64,000 nucleotides of DNA from Paenibacillus typhae (GTDB taxonomy: Bacteria > Bacillota > Bacilli > Paenibacillales > Paenibacillaceae), in the NCBI RefSeq assembly GCF_900099765.1, contig NZ_FNDX01000023.1, forward strand, positions 30,023 to 94,022. Reading direction: 5' to 3'. Made by a program: the position numbers and the translations under genes. Numbering within the stretch: position 1 is the stretch's first letter; each line of letters opens with the position of its first letter. Below are positions 41,595-51,230 of this stretch, piece by piece. A model generated the notes under the pieces. It saw only the letters and a program-made list of their open reading frames with translations, was not told the DNA's origin and made no database searches.

Positions 41595-43347
41595 ATTGTT
41601 AAAAGGGCTGAAGCCCTTCCGGTGGGGCGTGGCAGCGGTACTGATTCTGGTCTTTCTGCAATCCATGGGTGATCTGTACCTGCCGACCCTGATGTCCGAC
41701 ATCGTAGATAAAGGGATTGTACAGGGAGACCGCGCCTACATCTGGAGAATCGGCGCCTACATGCTGCTGGTCGCCGGCGGCGGAGCGCTTTGTTCGGTAA
41801 TTGCCAGTTATTTGTCGGCCAGGGTGGCTGCCGGCTTCGGACGAAATACCCGCTCACGGATGTTCGAGCATGTGGAGAATTTTACACTGCATGAGTTTGA
41901 TAAGCTGGGAACTGCCTCGCTGATTACCCGCACTACTAACGATATTACACAGGTTCAGACGGTATTGACTATGATGCTGCGCATGATGGTCGGCGCTCCG
42001 ATGATGATGATCGGGGGGATTATTATGGCGGTGTCAGAGGATGCCAAGCTGTCTCTGATCTTTGTCATCGTGATTCCGGTGCTCGTCGGGGCCATCTTCC
42101 TGATCGGAATGAAGGGACTTCCGCTGTTCAAAGCCATCCAGGTGAAGCTGGACACCCTGAACCGGGTGCTGCGTGAGCATCTGACCGGAATCCGGGTTAT
42201 CCGTTCATTCAACCGCATTGAGCATGAGAATAAACGCTTTACTGCAGCTAATAAAGACCTCACTGATACAGCGATTAAGGTTAACAAAATTATGGCCGGA
42301 TTGATGCCTATTATGATGCTGGTTATGAACTTCTCCATGATCGGCATTCTCTATTATGGCGGTATCCGGATCGGCGACGGCGACCTGCAGGTCGGCTCGC
42401 TTATGGCTTTTATCCAATATGCGATGCAGATTATGTTCTCCCTGATTATGGTGTCAATGATGTTCGTGCTGATTCCCCGGGCTTCAGCCTCCGCGCTGCG
42501 GATCAATGAGGTGCTGGATATGCAGCCGGAAATTGTTGATCCTGCTTCAGGAGCCCTTCAGGCTACAGCCGACGCGAAGAAGCAGGACGGACGCGACGGT
42601 CTGCGCGGCTATGTCGAGTTCGATAACGTCTCCTTCTCGTATCCGGGAGCCGAACAGCCGGCGTTGTCCGGAATCAGCTTCAGTGCACGCCCGGGCGAGA
42701 TTACGGCTATTATCGGCGGTACCGGATCGGGTAAATCGACGCTGCTCAGCATGATTCCCCGCTTCTATGACGTAATAGAAGGCGCTGTGCGGGTAGACGG
42801 CGTGGACGTCCGTGAGATGGCCCAGGAGGATCTGCGCAGCAAAATCGGTTATATTCCGCAGAAGGCGGTACTGTTTACCGGAACCATCAACGAGAATATC
42901 CGCTATGGAAAAGAGGATGCAACCGATGAGGAAATCATCCACGCAGCCAAAGTGGCCCAGGCCTATGATTTCGTATCGGCCATGAAGGAAGGCTTCGACT
43001 CGCAGATCGCCCAGGGCGGCAGCAACGTCTCCGGCGGCCAGAAGCAGCGCCTGTCGATTGCCCGGGCTCTGGTCCGCAAGCCGGAGGTGTATCTGTTCGA
43101 TGACAGCTTCTCCGCGCTGGACTTCAAGACGGATGCCAAGCTGCGCGCTGCCCTGAAGGAGGAGACGACGGAATCGACCGTGCTGATCGTCGCCCAGCGG
43201 GTCAGTACCGTTATGGATGCTGACCGGATTATTGTGCTGGATGAAGGCCGGGTGGCCGGCATCGGCAATCACCGCGAGCTGATGGAGAATAGCGAAGTGT
43301 ACCGCGAGATAGTATCCTCGCAGTTGTCAGAGGAGGAAATAGCATGA
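41587..43347 (+). CDS. ABC exporter half-transporter (multidrug type), first subunit
   Basis: 586 residues. Six-helix membrane domain (about 1-310) then nucleotide-binding domain: Walker A GGTGSGKST, Q loop YIPQKAV, signature VSGGQKQR, and Walker B VYLFDDSFSALD with Asp at the catalytic Glu position. The missing catalytic Glu is typical of the degenerate half of heterodimeric exporters (BmrC/D, TM287/288). ATG 41587 overlaps the marR stop by eight bases with GGAGATGAG upstream. Partner is the next gene. Likely exports hydrophobic drugs; substrate not readable. Confidence 0.93.
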   Translation: MIKLLKGLKPFRWGVAAVLILVFLQSMGDLYLPTLMSDIVDKGIVQGDRAYIWRIGAYMLLVAGGGALCSVIASYLSARVAAGFGRNTRSRMFEHVENFTLHEFDKLGTASLITRTTNDITQVQTVLTMMLRMMVGAPMMMIGGIIMAVSEDAKLSLIFVIVIPVLVGAIFLIGMKGLPLFKAIQVKLDTLNRVLREHLTGIRVIRSFNRIEHENKRFTAANKDLTDTAIKVNKIMAGLMPIMMLVMNFSMIGILYYGGIRIGDGDLQVGSLMAFIQYAMQIMFSLIMVSMMFVLIPRASASALRINEVLDMQPEIVDPASGALQATADAKKQDGRDGLRGYVEFDNVSFSYPGAEQPALSGISFSARPGEITAIIGGTGSGKSTLLSMIPRFYDVIEGAVRVDGVDVREMAQEDLRSKIGYIPQKAVLFTGTINENIRYGKEDATDEEIIHAAKVAQAYDFVSAMKEGFDSQIAQGGSNVSGGQKQRLSIARALVRKPEVYLFDDSFSALDFKTDAKLRAALKEETTESTVLIVAQRVSTVMDADRIIVLDEGRVAGIGNHRELMENSEVYREIVSSQLSEEEIA

Positions 43348-45239
43348 GTGAAAGAAATCAGCAAATGAAGCCTCCGGCGCGGCGTGGCGGAGGCTTCGGT
43401 CCCGGGCACGGACCCGGCATGGGGATGCCTCCGGAGAAGGCCAAGGATTTCAAGGGTACGCTTCGCCGGCTGATCACCTACCTGCGACCTCGCCAGGTGC
43501 AGCTGCTTATCGTCCTAATCACAGCTATAGCCAGTACGGTATTCAGCATTTTCAGCCCGAAAGTAATGGGGAAGGCGACAACCAAGCTGTTTGAGGGAGC
43601 TTACGGGATGCTTACAGGCGTACCGGGGGCAGCTATAGATTTCGACTATGTAAATAGAATTCTGCTTATTCTGGGCGGATTGTATCTGTTCAGCTCCGTA
43701 TTCAGTTACGTGCAGCAGTATGTAATGGCCGGAGTTGCCCAGAAGGTAGTATTCGATATGCGGGAGCAGGTGAACAGCAAGCTGGAACGGCTGCCGCTGA
43801 AATATTTTGATTCCCGTACCCACGGCGAAATTCTCAGCCGGGCAACCAATGACGTGGACAACATCAGTACAACGCTGCAGCAGAGCTTGACACAGCTGAT
43901 CACGTCCATCGTAACCATTATCGGGGTTATCATCATGATGCTGACGATCAGCCCGTGGCTGACCCTGATTACCATAATCACCCTGCCGCTGAGCTTTGTG
44001 GTGATTATGGCCATCACGAAGCGTTCCCAGGGGTATTTTATCGGCCAGCAGAAATCACTGGGCCAGCTGAACGGCCATGTTGAGGAAATGTACACCGGAC
44101 ACCGGATCGTCAAGGCGTTCGGCCGGGAGCGGCAGTCGCTGAGCGAATTTAATAAAATCAATGACGATCTGTATAGCTCCGGCTGGCGGTCCCAGTTCAT
44201 GTCCGGGATGATTATGCCGCTGATGATGTTCATCGGTAACCTCGGATATGTGCTCGTCTGTGTGGTCGGCGGGATCTTTGTAACCCGCAAGGTGATTGAA
44301 GTCGGGGATATCCAGGCCTTTATCCAGTATTCGCGCCAGTTTACCATGCCGATTACCCAGACGGCCAATATTGCCAATATCATTCAGTCGACGATCGCTT
44401 CCGCTGAGCGTGTCTTTGAACTGCTCGACGAAGAAGAGGAAGTGCCGGAAACCGCAGTATCCCTGGCTAAGGCTGCAGATCAGGCTGAAGAAGGCGCAGT
44501 TGAATTCCGTCATGTGAAGTTCGGCTACAAGCCAGAAGCGATTCTGATTGAAGACATGAATATCGACGTCAAGCCGGGACAGACTATTGCGATTGTCGGA
44601 CCGACCGGCGCCGGCAAAACGACGCTTATCAACCTGCTGATGCGTTTCTATGAAATCAGCGGCGGGGAGATTGTCATCGACGGTGTGAACATTACGGAGA
44701 TGAAGCGCAGTGAGCTGCGCAGCAAATTCGGTATGGTGCTGCAGGATACCTGGCTGTTCAACGGCACCATCCGCGACAACATTGCTTACGGCCGTGAAGG
44801 CGCCACGGAAGCGGATGTGGTGCGGGCTGCCAAAGCTGCCCATGCCGACCATTTTATCCGTACGCTTCCGCTCGGCTATGATACGATCCTGAATGAGGAA
44901 GCTTCTAATATTTCCCAGGGACAAAAGCAGCTGCTGACGATTGCCCGGGCGATTCTGGCCAATCCGTCGATTCTGATTCTGGATGAAGCGACCAGCAGTG
45001 TCGATACACGGACCGAAGTGCAAATCCAAAAGGCGATGAAGACACTGATGACCGGAAGAACCAGCTTTGTAATTGCCCACCGCCTGTCGACGATCCGCGA
45101 TGCCGACCTCATTCTCGTAATGAATCAGGGCAGCGTGATTGAAAAAGGCACCCACGTTGAGCTGCTGGAGCAGGGAGGCTTCTATGCCGATCTGTACAAC
45201 AGCCAGTTCTCCGGCGATGATCTGCCGGATGCAGGCTAA
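43344..45239 (+). CDS. ABC exporter half-transporter (multidrug type), second subunit
   Basis: 631 residues. A Gly/Pro-rich cytoplasmic N-terminus (RRGGGFGPGHGPGMGMPPEK) precedes the six-helix domain and the ATPase: Walker A GPTGAGKTT, signature ISQGQKQLL, Walker B ILILDEATSSVD with the catalytic Glu present, switch His in AHRLST. As the first subunit lacks that Glu, the pair has one normal and one degenerate ATP site. Starts four bases before the end of the previous gene (ATGA) and ends at a terminator. Confidence 0.94.
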   Translation: MSERNQQMKPPARRGGGFGPGHGPGMGMPPEKAKDFKGTLRRLITYLRPRQVQLLIVLITAIASTVFSIFSPKVMGKATTKLFEGAYGMLTGVPGAAIDFDYVNRILLILGGLYLFSSVFSYVQQYVMAGVAQKVVFDMREQVNSKLERLPLKYFDSRTHGEILSRATNDVDNISTTLQQSLTQLITSIVTIIGVIIMMLTISPWLTLITIITLPLSFVVIMAITKRSQGYFIGQQKSLGQLNGHVEEMYTGHRIVKAFGRERQSLSEFNKINDDLYSSGWRSQFMSGMIMPLMMFIGNLGYVLVCVVGGIFVTRKVIEVGDIQAFIQYSRQFTMPITQTANIANIIQSTIASAERVFELLDEEEEVPETAVSLAKAADQAEEGAVEFRHVKFGYKPEAILIEDMNIDVKPGQTIAIVGPTGAGKTTLINLLMRFYEISGGEIVIDGVNITEMKRSELRSKFGMVLQDTWLFNGTIRDNIAYGREGATEADVVRAAKAAHADHFIRTLPLGYDTILNEEASNISQGQKQLLTIARAILANPSILILDEATSSVDTRTEVQIQKAMKTLMTGRTSFVIAHRLSTIRDADLILVMNQGSVIEKGTHVELLEQGGFYADLYNSQFSGDDLPDAG

Positions 45240-45254
45240 AGCTCACCTCAAAAC

Positions 45255-45290
45255 GCACCGCTCCTGTATTTATCGGGAGCGGTGTTTTTA
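45255..45290 (+). terminator. Intrinsic terminator of the ABC exporter operon
   Basis: CACCGCTCC (45256-45264) / GGAGCGGTG (45276-45284) followed by TTTTT. Confidence 0.9.
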
Positions 45291-45341
45291 TTATGGAAAG
45301 AGTGGCAAGGCTGATGATGGAAGATCCGTTTAAAAAAAGAT

Positions 45342-45370
45342 TTGCTTAAAATTTTCGGGGTATATATGAT
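45342..45370 (+). promoter_or_regulatory. Probable sigma-A promoter of the MMPL gene
   Basis: TTGCTT (45342-45347), 17-base spacer, TATGAT (45365-45370); start of transcription about 55 bases before the gene. Confidence 0.6.
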
Positions 45371-45435
45371 AAGGATAAGAAAATGACCCGTGGCTCATTT
45401 TTGAAAAGAGCCAGGGCAAAGAGAGGATGAACAGG

Positions 45436-47667
45436 ATGTCGGGCTACGGGAAATGGGTGGCTGGCCGTACTACGAAATGGATCACATTGCTGATCTGGAT
45501 CGTGCTGGTGGGAGTGCTTACGCTGTTATGGCCTTCCGTAAATTCACAGGTAGTCAACAATGCGCAGAACCTTCCGGAGACCTCGCAGTCGGTCCGGGCA
45601 GCGGCTGTCGTGGATCAGGAATTTCCGGGCGGCAGCGGCGTGCCTGCACTGCTGGTGTGGCACCGTGACGGCGGATTGTCAGAAGAGGATTTAGTACATA
45701 TTATCGCCTTGTACGGCAAGCTGGAGCAGCAGCCGCTGCCGCATCAGAATTTTGTGCCCCCGCTGGGCCAGCTGCCACCACAGGCGCTTCAGGCTTCATT
45801 GTCAGAGGACCGCAGTACGCTGGTTACACCGGTGCTGTTCGACAAGTCGGCGGACAGCGATCAGCTGGGGGAAGGCATCACGGAGTTAAAGACGCTCGTA
45901 CGTGAAGAGACAGGCAGCGATCCGGCTGCAGCTTCTGTGGACAGCAGTGAGCTGAGCCTGCGCGTATCGGGGCCGGTCGGCATTTCGATTGATGCTACTG
46001 GACTATTCGAGGATGCGGACGTATCCCTGCTGATTGCAACCGTAATTCTTGTGCTTGTATTCCTGCTGCTGATCTACCGCTCACCGATTCTGGCGCTGAT
46101 TCCGCTGGTGGCGGTAGGTTTTGCCTACGGGGTCACGAGCCCGCTGCTCGGCCTAATGGCCCGGGAAGGCTGGATTACCGTAGATTCACAGGCAATCTCG
46201 ATTATGACCGTGCTCCTGTTCGGGGCGGGTACGGATTATTGCCTGTTCCTGATCTCAAGGTTCCGCCAGATGCTTAAGGTAGAGGAGAATAAAGGGCGGG
46301 CGCTGCTAAGCTCGATCAGCCACTCCTCCGGGGCGATTGCCATGAGCGGCTTTACCGTTGTGCTGGCACTGTTTGCCCTGCTGCTGGCCGAGTACGGGGC
46401 GTATCACCGGTTCGCAGTGCCATTCAGCGTTTCCATCCTGATCATGGGCATTGCCAGCCTGACGCTGGTACCGGCGCTGCTGGCGATCTTCGGGCGGATG
46501 TCGTTCTTCCCGTTTGTGCCGCGGACACCGCAGATGGAGGAGGAGCGTGCGAGAGCCAAAGGCAAGCCTGCCCCGCAGCCGAAAGCGAAGAGAGGCGGCC
46601 GTAAGGGGATTGGTGGTCTGGTGGTTTCCCGCCCTTGGACGATTGTAGCCGTAACGATCATCGGCCTGGGCATTTTGGCCTCCTTCTCCACGGGCATTAA
46701 ATTTACGTATGATCTGCTCTCCTCATTCCCTGAAGATATGGAATCCCGGCAGGGCTTCGATCTGATCGGCACACAGTTCTCACCCGGCGAGCTGGCTCCG
46801 GCCAAGCTGATCGTTGATACAAAGGGTCAGGTGAGCGGAGAGGATTTCAAGGTTATTCTCGGCGGACTGTCCTATGTGGATACCGTATCCGATGCGCAGC
46901 AGGGGGCAGTGAATCCGCAGATTATCGGCTTTGACCTGGAGTTCAAGGACAATCCGTATTCCCTGGAGGCGATGAGCCATATTCCGGCGCTGCTGAACAC
47001 AGCGGAGCAGGCTCTGGTGGAATCCGGCTTTGACGAAGCACAGGCGCATGACAGTGTATGGGTTAGCGGGCAAACGGCTACCCAGTATGATACAAAAGAG
47101 CTGGGTGAGCGTGATACCGACCTCATTATTCCGGTTGTTATCGGCATGATTACCCTGCTGCTGCTGATCTATCTGCGGTCGGTAACGGCAACGGTCTATC
47201 TGGTCGGTACCGTTATTCTTTCCTTCTTCTCTGCACTCGGCCTTGGCTGGATTATTATCCATTATGTTCTGGGCGCAGATGCGATTCAGGGAGCGATTCC
47301 GCTGTACTCGTTCGTCTTCCTGGTTGCGCTTGGCGAGGACTATAACATCTTTATGATCTCTAACATCTGGAAAAAGCGTAAGGTGATGCCTCTGAAGCAG
47401 GCCATTGCCGAAGGCGTTAATGAGACCGGCTCGGTCATCACCTCGGCCGGACTGATTCTGGCGGGCACCTTCGCCGTCCTGGCCAGCCTGCCGATTCAGG
47501 TGCTGGTACAGTTCGGCATCATCACCGCCATCGGCGTGCTGCTTGATACCTTCATCGTCCGGCCGTTCCTGGTGCCGGCGATCACTATGCTGTGCGGCCG
47601 CTGGGCGTTCTGGCCCGGCAAGCATGAAGAGCCGCGGCAGCCGCAGCCATCCGGCAGCGCTGAATAA
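45436..47667 (+). CDS. MMPL family RND-type exporter
   Basis: 743 residues with about 12 membrane helices in two halves, each preceded by an extracellular domain: helix WITLLIWIVLVGVLTLLW, loop about 30-185, then helices 190-370, a charged loop with PQPKAKRGGRKG, second outer loop and final helices. Motif GTDYCLFLISRFRQ matches the MMPL signature (GxDYxLFLxSR), and the second half has GEDYNIFMISNI. Proton-driven export of lipids, drugs or siderophores. Start taken at ATG 45436 because AGAGG lies nine bases upstream; the ATG at 45427 touches that site. Confidence 0.9.
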   Translation: MSGYGKWVAGRTTKWITLLIWIVLVGVLTLLWPSVNSQVVNNAQNLPETSQSVRAAAVVDQEFPGGSGVPALLVWHRDGGLSEEDLVHIIALYGKLEQQPLPHQNFVPPLGQLPPQALQASLSEDRSTLVTPVLFDKSADSDQLGEGITELKTLVREETGSDPAAASVDSSELSLRVSGPVGISIDATGLFEDADVSLLIATVILVLVFLLLIYRSPILALIPLVAVGFAYGVTSPLLGLMAREGWITVDSQAISIMTVLLFGAGTDYCLFLISRFRQMLKVEENKGRALLSSISHSSGAIAMSGFTVVLALFALLLAEYGAYHRFAVPFSVSILIMGIASLTLVPALLAIFGRMSFFPFVPRTPQMEEERARAKGKPAPQPKAKRGGRKGIGGLVVSRPWTIVAVTIIGLGILASFSTGIKFTYDLLSSFPEDMESRQGFDLIGTQFSPGELAPAKLIVDTKGQVSGEDFKVILGGLSYVDTVSDAQQGAVNPQIIGFDLEFKDNPYSLEAMSHIPALLNTAEQALVESGFDEAQAHDSVWVSGQTATQYDTKELGERDTDLIIPVVIGMITLLLLIYLRSVTATVYLVGTVILSFFSALGLGWIIIHYVLGADAIQGAIPLYSFVFLVALGEDYNIFMISNIWKKRKVMPLKQAIAEGVNETGSVITSAGLILAGTFAVLASLPIQVLVQFGIITAIGVLLDTFIVRPFLVPAITMLCGRWAFWPGKHEEPRQPQPSGSAE

Positions 47668-47697
47668 ACCGGCGGGCTAACGGACCGCCGGATTCAC

Positions 47698-47745
47698 AAA
47701 CAGGGATGCCCCGCCGGCCATAAGGCCCGGCGGGGCATCCCTGTT
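47698..47745. terminator. Long perfect hairpin between convergent genes
   Basis: 17-bp perfect stem CAGGGATGCCCCGCCGG (47701-47717) / CCGGCGGGGCATCCCTG (47727-47743). Short T runs on both sides, so bidirectional termination is plausible. Confidence 0.8.
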
Positions 47746-47782
47746 GTGCTTGAGCGGCCGCATGGCAGGGCAGCCCGGGCGG

Positions 47783-48094
47783 CTATTCCCCCGGCCTGCG
47801 GCTGAGCAGCAGCTCGTATTTGTCGAGTGAAGCGCCGAGGATCGCTTCATTACGGCCTGCACCGCGGTGGGACTCGCGGAAGGCGGGGCTTGCGGTCCAG
47901 CCGCTGAAGGCCTCCTCGTTCTCCCACACGGTGCTGATTTTCAGCTCCTCGGCGCCGTCTTTGGCTGCGCTGTGCCACACCTCCATCCGGACAAAGCCGG
48001 GCATTTCCTGCACACCGTTCGAGCCGCCAAAACGTTCGGCCAGAGCAGCGCCATGACCTTCCTTAACCTTAATAGTGTTGGTAACAACCAGCAT
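47783..48094 (-). CDS. Heme-degrading monooxygenase, IsdG/HmoA-like (ABM fold)
   Basis: 103 residues, ferredoxin-like alpha/beta barrel of the antibiotic biosynthesis monooxygenase family. The catalytic set of IsdG enzymes is present at the right positions: Asn6 (VVTNTI), Trp66 (SGWTAS) and His76 (RESHRG). These enzymes open the heme ring and release iron. GGAGGAGGAACGGCT precedes ATG 48094. Next to a FAD-Rieske gene on the same strand (upstream), which could supply electrons, though the two genes are 50 bases apart and coupling is inference. Confidence 0.9.
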   Translation of the reverse strand: MLVVTNTIKVKEGHGAALAERFGGSNGVQEMPGFVRMEVWHSAAKDGAEELKISTVWENEEAFSGWTASPAFRESHRGAGRNEAILGASLDKYELLLSRRPGE

Positions 48095-48146
48095 AGCCGT
48101 TCCTCCTCCAGTAGGATTTAATTGCAGGGTTCAGCGGGGGGCGATG

Positions 48147-49715
48147 TTATGCATCCGCTTCGAGCTTGGTCAGCGGCAATGTAGCCGGACCCTCCAGCAC
48201 ATCGCCTTCATAGGAGAAGCGGGAGCCGTGGCACGGGCAGTCCCAGGAGCGTTCGGCGTTGTTCCACTCGCATTCGCAGCCCATATGGGTGCAGGTGCGG
48301 TCCACCAGATGCAGCTTGCCCTCAGGATCACGGTAGGCACCGGCCCGCTTCCCGTCATGGAAAACAACGGCCCCTTCGTCTGCACCGAGCTCACTGGTCT
48401 TCTTGCGGACAATCTCCACCTTGCCGGCCACCAGCTCCTTGGCGACATTGGCATTCTGCACAATGAAGTTCTTGATTGACGGGCGTGCCTTGAAGCGGGA
48501 CGGATCATACAGCCCGCTGTAGCGGTTCGCACGGCCCATAATCTGGTCTGTGATGATCTGAGCCGCCAGCGTGCCGTTCGTCATGCCCCATTTGCCGTAG
48601 CCGGTGGCAATATAAATTTCTTCGTCCTCATCAGGTTTGCCGATATAAGGAACCTTGTCGAGCGTGATCAGATCCTGGGTCGACCAGCGGTACGGAATCT
48701 GTCTGCTTCCCAGCAGTCCACCGGCGAACACCTCCAGATTCTCGTAATGCCCGAACGTGCAAATGCCTTGTCCGGTTTTGTGATTCTCTCCGCCGACGAT
48801 GACAAGGTTGTGCCCGTTCCATTCCACGGCGCGCAGCGAGCGGGTGGGCTCTCCCGCACTCAGATACATTCCGCCTGCAAAATCGGTTTCCGGCTGGACT
48901 GCAAGACAATAGGAGCGTTCCGCATGCAGCCGTGAGAAATACAGGCCGCCGCCATCATAGAACGGGAAATGGGAGGCTGAAACGGCATGTCTGCAGCGGA
49001 TCTGATGTTCACTGCCTTCGGTATACAGGGTAATCCGTTCGCCCTTGTCCACCTTTTCGCCGATCATGGTGTGCTCGTAGACCACACCTCCCTTATCCAG
49101 CACGAACTGCAGCATTCCCTTCAGGTAGTGCAGCGGATGAAAGCGGGCCTGTCCCGGCAGCCGGATGGCTCCTGTCACCATCAGCGGCAGCGGAATATGA
49201 TCCAGCCATTCTCCCGGTATCCCAAGCTTCTGATAGGCTTCGAACTCCTGCTCCAGCTGCTTCAGCGTCTCGTCATCGTCTTTGTCCGCGTAGAGATAAG
49301 CATCTTCAGGATGCATACCGCAGGAGAGCCCCAGCTCCTCGGCTGTGTGGATCATCCACTTCATCGCCTCGCTGTTGGACTGGTAGTAAGCCCAGGCCTG
49401 CTCCTCCCCGAAATTCTTCATAAGATCAGCATAAATCATCCCGTGCTGGGCTGTGATTTTGGCGCTGGTAAATCCGGTCGTTCCGCCAAGCACCTCACCG
49501 GCTTCCAGTAGGGTGACCTTGTAGCCTTCCCTGGTAAGCAGATACGCCGCGGTAATCCCGGTAATCCCTGCTCCAACAATGGCTACATCGGTAACATGAT
49601 CTTCCGCAAGCCTCGGAAAAGCAGGCAGCTCTGTTGTGCCTCTCCACAGGGATTCCGGAAATTGTGGAAGACCTTGTGAATACTTATTCCCCGCTTGACC
49701 GTCTGTTGTACTCAT
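48147..49715 (-). CDS. FAD-dependent oxidoreductase with C-terminal Rieske domain
   Basis: 522 residues. N-terminal DAO-type FAD domain: TDVAIVGAGITGITAAYLLTREG (about 33-55) with GGTTGFTSAKITAQHG, and ATGYGKWGMTNGTLAA near the end. C-terminal Rieske iron-sulfur domain: CTHMGCECEWN and CPCHGSRF, i.e. the CxH and CxxH ligands complete. Related to gamma-glutamylputrescine oxidase-like proteins fused to Rieske. Electron transfer between FAD and a 2Fe-2S centre is expected; substrate unknown. ATG 49715 follows GGAGGGATCACTG. Lies directly upstream of the heme monooxygenase gene. Confidence 0.92.
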   Translation of the reverse strand: MSTTDGQAGNKYSQGLPQFPESLWRGTTELPAFPRLAEDHVTDVAIVGAGITGITAAYLLTREGYKVTLLEAGEVLGGTTGFTSAKITAQHGMIYADLMKNFGEEQAWAYYQSNSEAMKWMIHTAEELGLSCGMHPEDAYLYADKDDDETLKQLEQEFEAYQKLGIPGEWLDHIPLPLMVTGAIRLPGQARFHPLHYLKGMLQFVLDKGGVVYEHTMIGEKVDKGERITLYTEGSEHQIRCRHAVSASHFPFYDGGGLYFSRLHAERSYCLAVQPETDFAGGMYLSAGEPTRSLRAVEWNGHNLVIVGGENHKTGQGICTFGHYENLEVFAGGLLGSRQIPYRWSTQDLITLDKVPYIGKPDEDEEIYIATGYGKWGMTNGTLAAQIITDQIMGRANRYSGLYDPSRFKARPSIKNFIVQNANVAKELVAGKVEIVRKKTSELGADEGAVVFHDGKRAGAYRDPEGKLHLVDRTCTHMGCECEWNNAERSWDCPCHGSRFSYEGDVLEGPATLPLTKLEADA

Positions 49716-49791
49716 CAGTGATCCCTCCTATGCACGATTCATTTCATTTATTACCACACTCCCGCCAAAAGAAACCTAAACCCCCGTCTGT

Positions 49792-49821
49792 GCATGAAAG
49801 AAGTGATCCTGTGTCAAAATA
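49792..49821 (+). promoter_or_regulatory. Sigma-G-like forespore promoter of the germinant receptor operon
   Basis: GCATG (49792-49796), 18-base spacer, CAAAATA (49815-49821), close to the sigma-G consensus (GHATR, 17-18, CATNNTA). The gerA operon of B. subtilis is sigma-G dependent, and the next gene starts 41 bases downstream. Confidence 0.7.
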
Positions 49822-49862
49822 AGGTTTAACTTCCGGAGAAATCCGGCTGAGGGGGAGTAGGG

Positions 49863-51230
49863 ATGCCGGCACAGCAAAAACCGGATGAGGTAACGGTGCA
49901 GGGGATCAAGGAGAAGCTGGACAACTTCGCTGATCTGGAGAACAGGGAACTAACCGCAGCGTCGGGAACGGGCAGGCTGCTGTTTATCAAAAGCATCACC
50001 GACCCGCAGATCATTAACCGCAGCATTATTGCAGTCTTTTATGAAATGAATGATCCGGCGGCCTTTGCCGAATATCTGGCGCACTACCCGGGCAGCAAGG
50101 CCGTTGAGGACGGCAAGCAGGCGATGGACCTGATGCTGGGCGGTTATGCCTGTGTAGAGGTGGAAGGGCGGCTGATTTTCTTTGATGCGCTGAAGGCGGA
50201 GACCAGTGGTGTCAGCGAGACGGTGACGGAGAGCATCACACAAGGGCCGTCAGATGCGCTCACAGAGAATTTGGCCGTGAATCTGAACCTTATCCGCAGG
50301 CGGTACCAGTCAGCGGAGCTGAAGATGGAGTCGATGCTGCTCGGAAATATCTCCAGAACGAAGGCGGCTATCCTGTACGATGACAGCAGGGTGAATCATC
50401 AGGTGCTCGAAGAGCTGCGGCAGAGACTGCAGACACTCCGGATAGATATGCTGCAGGCTTCGGGTGAACTGGAGAAATACATCAGCAGTGATAAAATACG
50501 CATTTTTCCCAAAACGATAGTAACAGAGCGGCCCGACCGGGTGGTCTTCAATCTGGCAGAGGGCAAAATTGCCATCTTGCTGGATACAACGGGCTTCGCA
50601 ATGATTCTGCCGGTAATCTTTAATGATTTCTTTGTGGCGATGGATGATAAAATTCAGCTTCCCTTCGTCGGCCGCTTCCTGAAGCTGCTGCGCATTATGG
50701 GGGTAGCGATGACACTGTGGCTGCCCGCGCTTTATGTGGCCTTCACTTCCTATAATCCGGAGATTATAAGGGTGCAAATTGCCCTGCTGATTGCCGGAAG
50801 CCGGGCAACCGTACCCTATCCCTCCTTTGTGGAGGTGCTGCTCATGCTGATCATGATGGAATTTCTGACGGAGGCGAGCCTGCGGCTGCCGCGGGCCATC
50901 GGACCTACGGCTACGACGGTAGGCGGCCTTATTCTGGGTCAGGCGGCAACGGCGGCTGGACTGGTCGGCAATATTATGATCATCCTGGTGTCGGTGGTCG
51001 CTATATCCAATTTCATGATCCCTTTGAATATGATGAGCTTTTCTATCCGTGTGCTTAAATATCTGTTTGTTATGGCAGCTGCAGCAGTCGGACTGGTGGG
51101 TGTCGTTGTCTGCCTGGTCGGGTTCACCATGTATCTGTGCAGCCAGCGCAGCTTCGGGCAGCCTTATTTCAAAATGTTCGTTCTGGACAGCCTGGGGGCT
51201 TCCGACAGCAAGAAAGGCGGCGGTAGCTGA
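49863..51230 (+). CDS. Germinant receptor subunit A (GerAA/GerKA-like)
   Basis: 455 residues. A soluble N-terminal region (about 1-240, with YEMNDPAAFAEYLAHYPGSK and GGYACVEVEGR), then about five membrane helices, with IDMLQASGELEKYI, NLAEGKIAILLDTTGFAMILP, RATVPYPSFVEVLLMLIMMEFLTEASLRLPRAIGPT, which are landmark GerA stretches. Part of the inner spore membrane receptor that senses germinants. Expressed late in sporulation in the forespore, supported by the sigma-G-like promoter. Ligand unknown. The next gene overlaps by one base. Confidence 0.94.
   Translation: MPAQQKPDEVTVQGIKEKLDNFADLENRELTAASGTGRLLFIKSITDPQIINRSIIAVFYEMNDPAAFAEYLAHYPGSKAVEDGKQAMDLMLGGYACVEVEGRLIFFDALKAETSGVSETVTESITQGPSDALTENLAVNLNLIRRRYQSAELKMESMLLGNISRTKAAILYDDSRVNHQVLEELRQRLQTLRIDMLQASGELEKYISSDKIRIFPKTIVTERPDRVVFNLAEGKIAILLDTTGFAMILPVIFNDFFVAMDDKIQLPFVGRFLKLLRIMGVAMTLWLPALYVAFTSYNPEIIRVQIALLIAGSRATVPYPSFVEVLLMLIMMEFLTEASLRLPRAIGPTATTVGGLILGQAATAAGLVGNIMIILVSVVAISNFMIPLNMMSFSIRVLKYLFVMAAAAVGLVGVVVCLVGFTMYLCSQRSFGQPYFKMFVLDSLGASDSKKGGGS

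Noticed and set aside
45427..45435. ATG 45427 as start of the MMPL gene
   Set aside because: Touches the only ribosome binding site; ATG 45436 has proper spacing.
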